Part shown: positions 6,711 to 10,931 of the stretch, piece after piece
How the letters are laid out: each line of letters opens with the position of its first letter
Position numbering within the stretch: the stretch's first letter is position 1
Assembly: GCA_017999195.1 (NCBI GenBank)
Contig: JAGOBP010000082.1
Coordinates: 1-10,931 of the forward strand
Reading direction: 5' to 3'
Length of the DNA: 10,931 nt
Source of the DNA: Thermoflexales bacterium
GTDB lineage: Bacteria > Chloroflexota > Anaerolineae > Fen-1058
The notes under the pieces: model-generated
Told to the model about the DNA's origin: nothing
What the model saw: only the letters and a program-made list of their open reading frames with translations
Databases searched by the model: none
Translations under genes and position numbers: made by a program

Positions 6711-8087
6711 ATGCAAGACCGGCTGATCGCCGCGTTGCGCCAACTGAACACACCTTACGCCGAGATTCGTTTAGAGCGCTGCGAAGCAACTTCAATCACT
6801 TTTCGCGGCGATCAACTGGAAGCGATCGACACCTCGATTGACTACGGCTGCTTCACGCGCGCGCTGGCGCCGCACGGCGGCTGGGGGGCGGTGACGTTTA
6901 CGGGCGAGGCCGATCTGCGCGCGCTACGCGCGCACGTCCAGGCGGCGATTCGACTGGCGCAAGCCAGCGATACTGATCCGATCACGCTGGCCCCGATCGC
7001 ACCGATCACCGATCGGGTGTGCGCCGACCTCGCGGTTGATTTTCGATCAGTGCCGTTGAGTGAGAAACAAGCGTTGATTGCACGCTATAACGATCAAATG
7101 CTGCGCTGTGATCCGCGCATTGAAGCGACGCACGTGTCGTACTTCGATGCGTTTGTGACAACGTGGTACGCCAACACCGAAGGGACTTTCATTTATCAAG
7201 AGCGACCGTTGATTGATCTGCACCTCACGGCGATGGCACGCGATGGCGAAAATGTGCAGCGCGGTTCGAAGTCGCTGGCCCTGGCGCAGGGCTATGAGGC
7301 CGTGCTGGATCGATCGGATTTGGCGCAGGCCGCCGCGCAACTCGCGCTGGAGCAGCTGTCGGCGCGACGTGTGCGCAGTCGGCGCTATACCGTCGTGCTC
7401 GATCCGATCATGGCGGGCTTGTTCACGCATGAGGCGTTTGGGCATTTGTCGGAGGCCGACTTCATCGCGGAGAATCCGCAGGCGCAGGCGATGATGACAC
7501 TGGGGCGGCAGTTTGGTCCACGCAATCTCAACATCTTTGACGATGGTTCAGCGCCGCACTTGCGCGGCAGCGCGAAGTATGACGATGAAGGTGTGCCCAC
7601 GCAAAAGACATGGCTGATGCGCGACGGTGTGCTGGTGGGGCGGCTGCATTCGCGCGAAACAGCGGGCATGATGAAGGAACAGCTCACGGGCAATGGACGT
7701 GCGACCTCGTATCGCTACGCGCCGCAAGTGCGGATGACCAACACGGCCATCGCGCCATCCGACGGCGGCTCGCTGCACGACTTGATTCGCGATGTTGACC
7801 TGGGCGTGTATGCGTGTGATTGGGCGGGGGGCGAGACGATGCTGGAAGACTTCACGTTTGTGGCGAAGCACGGCTACATGATTCGCAAAGGACAGTTGGC
7901 CGAGCCGGTGCGGGCCATGACGTTGACGGGCAACTTGTTTGAGACGCTCAACAACATCGATGGCATCGGCAGCGACTTCGCGTGGGACGATAGCAGCGGC
8001 GATTGCGGCAAAGGCGCGGAAGGCTTGGCCGTGTGTGATGGCGGGCCGCATCTGCGTATTCGGGATGTGTTAGTGGGTGGGGCATAA
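6711..8087 (+). CDS. tldD: TldD-type zinc metallopeptidase subunit
   Basis: Catalytic subunit of a TldD/TldE heterodimer. Characterised members degrade unfolded or short peptides inside the cytoplasm and mature or clear modified peptides such as microcin B17. The 458-aa protein contains the zinc motif HEAFGH (His240, Glu241, His245). A C-terminal Cys432 in SGDCGKGAEG matches the position of the third, cysteine zinc ligand of the family. The family end GGPHLRIRDVLVGG follows, with another cysteine, Cys442. The N-terminal domain (about 1-120) includes the usual beta-strand module, for example YAEIRLERCEATSITFRGDQ. The length is slightly under that of E. coli TldD. The second gene, beginning 82 nt after the stop, encodes the partner. 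The substrate is unknown; the peptide importer upstream suggests peptide catabolism, but no modified-peptide precursor is visible nearby. Confidence 0.93.
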   Translation: MQDRLIAALRQLNTPYAEIRLERCEATSITFRGDQLEAIDTSIDYGCFTRALAPHGGWGAVTFTGEADLRALRAHVQAAIRLAQASDTDPITLAPIAPITDRVCADLAVDFRSVPLSEKQALIARYNDQMLRCDPRIEATHVSYFDAFVTTWYANTEGTFIYQERPLIDLHLTAMARDGENVQRGSKSLALAQGYEAVLDRSDLAQAAAQLALEQLSARRVRSRRYTVVLDPIMAGLFTHEAFGHLSEADFIAENPQAQAMMTLGRQFGPRNLNIFDDGSAPHLRGSAKYDDEGVPTQKTWLMRDGVLVGRLHSRETAGMMKEQLTGNGRATSYRYAPQVRMTNTAIAPSDGGSLHDLIRDVDLGVYACDWAGGETMLEDFTFVAKHGYMIRKGQLAEPVRAMTLTGNLFETLNNIDGIGSDFAWDDSSGDCGKGAEGLAVCDGGPHLRIRDVLVGGA

Positions 8088-8092
8088 GAGAT

Positions 8093-8156
8093 GATCCACG
8101 AAAGGCACGAAGGTGCACTAAGAAAACTTCGTGGTGTTTCGTGTCCTTCGTGGATC
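8093..8156. repeat. Palindromic interspersed repeat, copy B (between tldD and pmbA)
   Basis: Outer arms GATCCACGAA (8093-8102) and TTCGTGGATC (8147-8156) pair perfectly. CACGAA (8106-8111) pairs with TTCGTG (8138-8143), and CACTAAG (8116-8122) pairs with CTTCGTG (8127-8133) with one mismatch around an AAAA loop. The result is an almost continuous 64-nt hairpin. It shares units and order with copy A at 4244-4298. In the operon transcript it would separate the two genes and could affect their relative expression. Confidence 0.8.
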
Positions 8157-8160
8157 AATC

Positions 8161-8164
8161 GGAG
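8161..8164 (+). promoter_or_regulatory. Ribosome binding site fixing the pmbA start
   Basis: GGAG 5 nt before ATG 8170, directly after the hairpin repeat. It supports this start over the in-frame GTG at 8131, which lies inside the repeat. Confidence 0.7.
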
Positions 8165-8169
8165 TTGAG

Positions 8170-9447
8170 ATGGACATTCAAACTGAACTTATCGAACGGA
8201 ATTTATCTGTTACACAGATAGGCTGCAAGTACAGCCGCGTTAAGGCCATCGAGCAGCAGACCTTTCGCGGGCGGGCGGCACGAGCGGTGGCGCACGGCAA
8301 AATCGGCCACGCCAGCACGACCGATGGCTTGACCAATGATCAGTTGATCGCGCGGGCCATCGAGACGGCCCAGGTGGATGCGCCCGCGCAGCTGGTTTTT
8401 CCCGAGACGGTGACATCTGGCACGCGGCCAGATTCGGCGTTGACGCAGTTGACGGAGATCGAACTGCGCGATTTGGCGCGACAAATGATGCGCACGATCA
8501 AGCGCAATCAGTCCGACATCGCCATCGAGTTGGAATTGCGCCGACTGCATGAAACAGTAGAAGTACATAACAGCAACGGCGGCGAGGCGCAACTCACGCA
8601 TACCTGGCTGGAGGGCGAAGTGTGGGTGGAACGGCGCGCGGGCGATGATGTGTTGGTGGCGTTGGACAACTTTTCGACGGCACGACTGGACGACAGCCCG
8701 CTCGAGTTTGCGCGGCGCATGGCGCGGCGACTGCGTTGGGCGCAGACCCCGATCGAGCCGCCACCCGGCCCGCAAGCGGTGATCTTTTCGCCGACGGCCT
8801 TTGCTTCGCTCTTGCAGCCGATGTTGTGGGCGTTCAACGGCGCGCACGCGTTGACCTCGAACGGGCGCGCCAGCAAACGACGCACGGGTTTTGCGACCAA
8901 GATTGGGAAGGCGGTCTTCGATCCGCAGTTCAGCCTGTACGATGACGCTACGCTGCCCGATCGGCCGCATAGTGCCGCCGTCGATCACGAGGGCATGGCG
9001 ACGCGCCGCACCGCGTTGATCGAGCGCGGTGTTGTCTCTGGCTTCTATCACAATCTCATCTCGGCGGCGCAGGCCGAGACGATCAGCACGGGCAACGGCT
9101 ATCGTGATCTGATCGATCCGCCCGTACCCAGCCCGACCAACGTGCGGGTCGCGGAGGGCGCGCTGCGCCTATCGGCTATGTTGAAGAACGTGGAGCGGGG
9201 CTTGTTGATCGATTTGATTGGCGACAGCGATGCTTCAATCGGCTTGAACGGTGACTTCTCGCGCACGATCGTGCTGGCGTACCAGATCGAGCGCGGCAAG
9301 GTGATGGGCTATGTGCGCGGCGCGAGCGTCAGCGGTGATCTGTACAAATCACTGCGGCAGATCGAGGCGCTGAGTTGCGACGGCTACTGGAGCGGTGACG
9401 TCTTTACGCCGTACATCCAACTGGGGAATATCACGGTTTCGGCATAA
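8170..9447 (+). CDS. pmbA: TldE/PmbA-type partner of the TldD peptidase
   Basis: Non-catalytic partner subunit of the TldD/TldE complex. The 425 aa align in style with the upstream protein (VVLD-like strand VIFSPTAFASLLQPMLWAFN, then the core). No HExxxH motif occurs at the equivalent place, as expected for TldE, which does not bind zinc. Family features seen include VDHEGMATRRTALIERGVVS (about 276-295), STGNGYRD, a G-D-FSRTI strand and the closing DVFTPYIQLGNITVS. The subunit is needed in characterised systems to form the closed chamber around the active site. It is last in the operon and faces a convergent gene across a hairpin terminator. I see no truncation. Confidence 0.92.
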   Translation: MDIQTELIERNLSVTQIGCKYSRVKAIEQQTFRGRAARAVAHGKIGHASTTDGLTNDQLIARAIETAQVDAPAQLVFPETVTSGTRPDSALTQLTEIELRDLARQMMRTIKRNQSDIAIELELRRLHETVEVHNSNGGEAQLTHTWLEGEVWVERRAGDDVLVALDNFSTARLDDSPLEFARRMARRLRWAQTPIEPPPGPQAVIFSPTAFASLLQPMLWAFNGAHALTSNGRASKRRTGFATKIGKAVFDPQFSLYDDATLPDRPHSAAVDHEGMATRRTALIERGVVSGFYHNLISAAQAETISTGNGYRDLIDPPVPSPTNVRVAEGALRLSAMLKNVERGLLIDLIGDSDASIGLNGDFSRTIVLAYQIERGKVMGYVRGASVSGDLYKSLRQIEALSCDGYWSGDVFTPYIQLGNITVSA

Positions 9448-9454
9448 ACGAAAA

Positions 9455-9493
9455 CACGGCAAGGGGTAATGAAACAGCCTATCCTTTGCCGTG
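9455..9493. terminator. Probable bidirectional terminator between convergent genes
   Basis: CACGGCAAGGG (9455-9465) pairs with CCTTTGCCGTG (9483-9493) through one G-U pair. The stem extends by three more pairs to an 11-nt loop. Read on the minus strand, the stem is followed directly by TTTTCGTTT, a good terminator tail for the beta-helix gene. On the plus strand the T6 run (9504-9509) comes 10 nt later, so it is weaker for pmbA. Confidence 0.7.
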
Positions 9494-9516
9494 CGTCGAT
9501 GGATTTTTTGAAAGAC

Positions 9517-10931
9517 CTACTTACGCATCAGGGGTATGTATCCAAACTGAACACCCGGGCCAACGCCGAATTCATAGGCGCCAATGTCGCATGTTCCCTG
9601 GCGTGCGTACCCCCGTTGATCAAGGCTGGAGCATATTGCGGGATTGCCTGCATCGATTGCCGGACTTCCCGGAATTAGCCCAATCGTCAGGTTGTAACCT
9701 CCGAAATTGCCTAAAGGCCCGAGCAGCGCGTTAATTGGCTGAGCGCCTGTTCCAACAAGGTCACTCGATTCTGGCACAAATGTGCAACCGTCGCTATTCC
9801 CAACCAGGTTGTTCCCCAACGAAGTGAGCGATCCGGCACAATCTGGCGCAACTCCACCGGCATTTCTGGCGATGACAGTGTTTTGTATCTGCAACGTCCC
9901 GGTGATATGAGAAATTCCGCCACCGGTCTGTTGGGCAACATTATCAGCGATTGTGACGTTGTTCAATTCAACTATTCCTGCGTGCGCCAACAAACCGCCA
10001 CCAGCACTAGATGTATTTCGACTCAACGTGCTGTTTGTGACTGACAATGTGCCATCATTAGTGATCCCGGCCCCTCCGACAGCCGGTATACAGAAGTGCT
10101 TGTTGTCAGATACCGTGCTGCCGTCCATCCGCAAACTGCCAGCATTGTAGATCCCGCTACCAGTTTCGCAGGCTTCATTCTCGCTAATGGTACTGTTCAA
10201 TACAGTCAATGTGTTGTTGTTAAAGATGCCACCCGCTTCTCTATATGCCGTGATGCCCGCAATCCCCGTAGAATTGGCTGTGACCAGGCTCGCCGTGACG
10301 GTCATGAGGCCGTTATTGTAGATGCCGCCGGTCAAGTTGCCGGAATTGTGGCCGACAACGCTGTTTGACAGGCTGAGCAAACCGCCTGCACGATTATGAA
10401 TGCCAGCACCCGTGGTTTGAGATATTGTCACATTGTGGAGTGACACTTCGCCCGCGTTATAGAGGGCACTGCCGGGTGGCGGAGATACATAGTTGTAATT
10501 CTGGTCTATCACGCTGTCGCTGATTCTTAGTACACCAAGGTTGGCGATGCCCAGCCCCACCTCGTCAATCCCCGTGGCACTATTATGGCTGATCGTGCAG
10601 CTGATAACGTTCAGTGTGCCTGTATTGTATATTCCACCGCCGCCCGGAATGCTGTCGAAAAAACTAACCCAGTTGTCTATCACATAGCTATTCGTCAAGG
10701 TGAGAACACCTTGATTACTAATGCCACCCCCGTTGCTGCCATCAATTACCTGTCCATTTTGAATTGTTACACTCGCGATACTGACGCTAACACCCGGCGT
10801 AATAGAGATCACTCGCCCGAGAGTATTGCCATCCAGGACGGTCGACCACGGATCTGAAGCAGTTAGGGACAGGCTTTTTGAGATCACGATGTTTTCCAGA
10901 TAGATCCCTTGAGTCAAGCTCAAAGTATGGC
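9517..10931 (-). CDS. Secreted right-handed beta-helix protein, choice-of-anchor Q type (5' end beyond the window)
   Basis: The reading frame is open through the right edge; the first visible residues are HTLSLTQGIYLENI, so no start or signal peptide can be seen. About 470 codons remain, ending in TAG. Seen: an opening 'ENIVISKSLSL...VLDGN' module typical of such helices. Next come roughly ten degenerate turns of 25-35 residues built on GGGIxNxGxLTVxNSTISxN, rich in Asn, Gly, Ser and Thr. The C-terminal block is SPAIDAGNPAICSSLDQRGYARQGTCDIGAYEFG, given here in overlapping parts: SPAIDAGNPA, DQRGYARQG, CDIGAYEFG. It is the usual end of choice-of-anchor Q proteins. A last tail reads VQFGYIPLMRK. 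The role is probably cell-surface or extracellular; binding or lyase activity cannot be assigned. Base composition is visibly less GC-rich than in the neighbours. Confidence 0.85.
   Translation of the reverse strand, partial: HTLSLTQGIYLENIVISKSLSLTASDPWSTVLDGNTLGRVISITPGVSVSIASVTIQNGQVIDGSNGGGISNQGVLTLTNSYVIDNWVSFFDSIPGGGGIYNTGTLNVISCTISHNSATGIDEVGLGIANLGVLRISDSVIDQNYNYVSPPPGSALYNAGEVSLHNVTISQTTGAGIHNRAGGLLSLSNSVVGHNSGNLTGGIYNNGLMTVTASLVTANSTGIAGITAYREAGGIFNNNTLTVLNSTISENEACETGSGIYNAGSLRMDGSTVSDNKHFCIPAVGGAGITNDGTLSVTNSTLSRNTSSAGGGLLAHAGIVELNNVTIADNVAQQTGGGISHITGTLQIQNTVIARNAGGVAPDCAGSLTSLGNNLVGNSDGCTFVPESSDLVGTGAQPINALLGPLGNFGGYNLTIGLIPGSPAIDAGNPAICSSLDQRGYARQGTCDIGAYEFGVGPGVQFGYIPLMRK

Noticed and set aside
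9469..9734. Short plus-strand frames of 69 and 82 codons downstream of pmbA
   Set aside because: They begin in or beside the terminator hairpin and run antisense to the beta-helix gene; no ribosome binding site is evident.
9700..10900. Periodic repeats in the minus-strand gene, considered as a CRISPR-like or tandem DNA array
   Set aside because: The periodicity is at the protein level (beta-helix turns); the DNA units are not identical and have no repeat-spacer pattern.

Overview
The window reads as a piece of a moderately GC-rich bacterial chromosome, most likely Chloroflexota (Anaerolineae-like). That assignment is inference from style: a lipoprotein with a long Ala/Pro/Thr linker after its lipobox, many short palindromic and degenerate repeats packed into gene boundaries, a TldD/PmbA pair, and a secreted beta-helix protein ending in a short 'YIPLMRK' tail. 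No rRNA, tRNA, CRISPR array, transposase or phage gene is visible.

Region 1 (44-6405, + strand) is a complete peptide/nickel-type ABC importer operon: a lipoprotein substrate-binding protein, a DppB-type permease, a DppC-type permease, and DppD- and DppF-type ATPases, both with the C-terminal four-cysteine motif. A small DinB-fold, putative metal-binding protein sits between the two permease genes and is not a usual member of such operons. A GC-rich hairpin lies between the binding-protein gene and the first permease gene. A weak rho-independent terminator at 6412-6436 closes the operon.

Region 2 (6437-6710) is the one sizeable intergenic stretch. It holds a long interrupted palindrome with a perfect 13-bp outer stem (6475-6533). 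Immediately after it comes a good sigma-70-like promoter (TTGACA / extended -10 TGaTAGAAT), followed by a leader of about 130 nt.

Region 3 (6711-9447, + strand) is a two-gene operon for a TldD/TldE (PmbA) type peptidase complex: the zinc subunit with HEAFGH, then the non-zinc partner. The two genes are separated by a 64-nt hairpin repeat that also occurs at 4244-4298.

Region 4 (9517-10931, - strand) is the C-terminal part of a secreted right-handed beta-helix protein running off the right edge. It converges on the TldE gene across a probable bidirectional terminator.

Taken together, regions 1 and 3 could cooperate in import and cytoplasmic breakdown of peptides, but they look like separate transcription units. 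I do not see a clearly new defence or biosynthetic system. The most distinctive signals are the repeats that have entered gene ends and starts, the DinB-type gene inside the transporter operon, and the palindrome in front of the tldD promoter.
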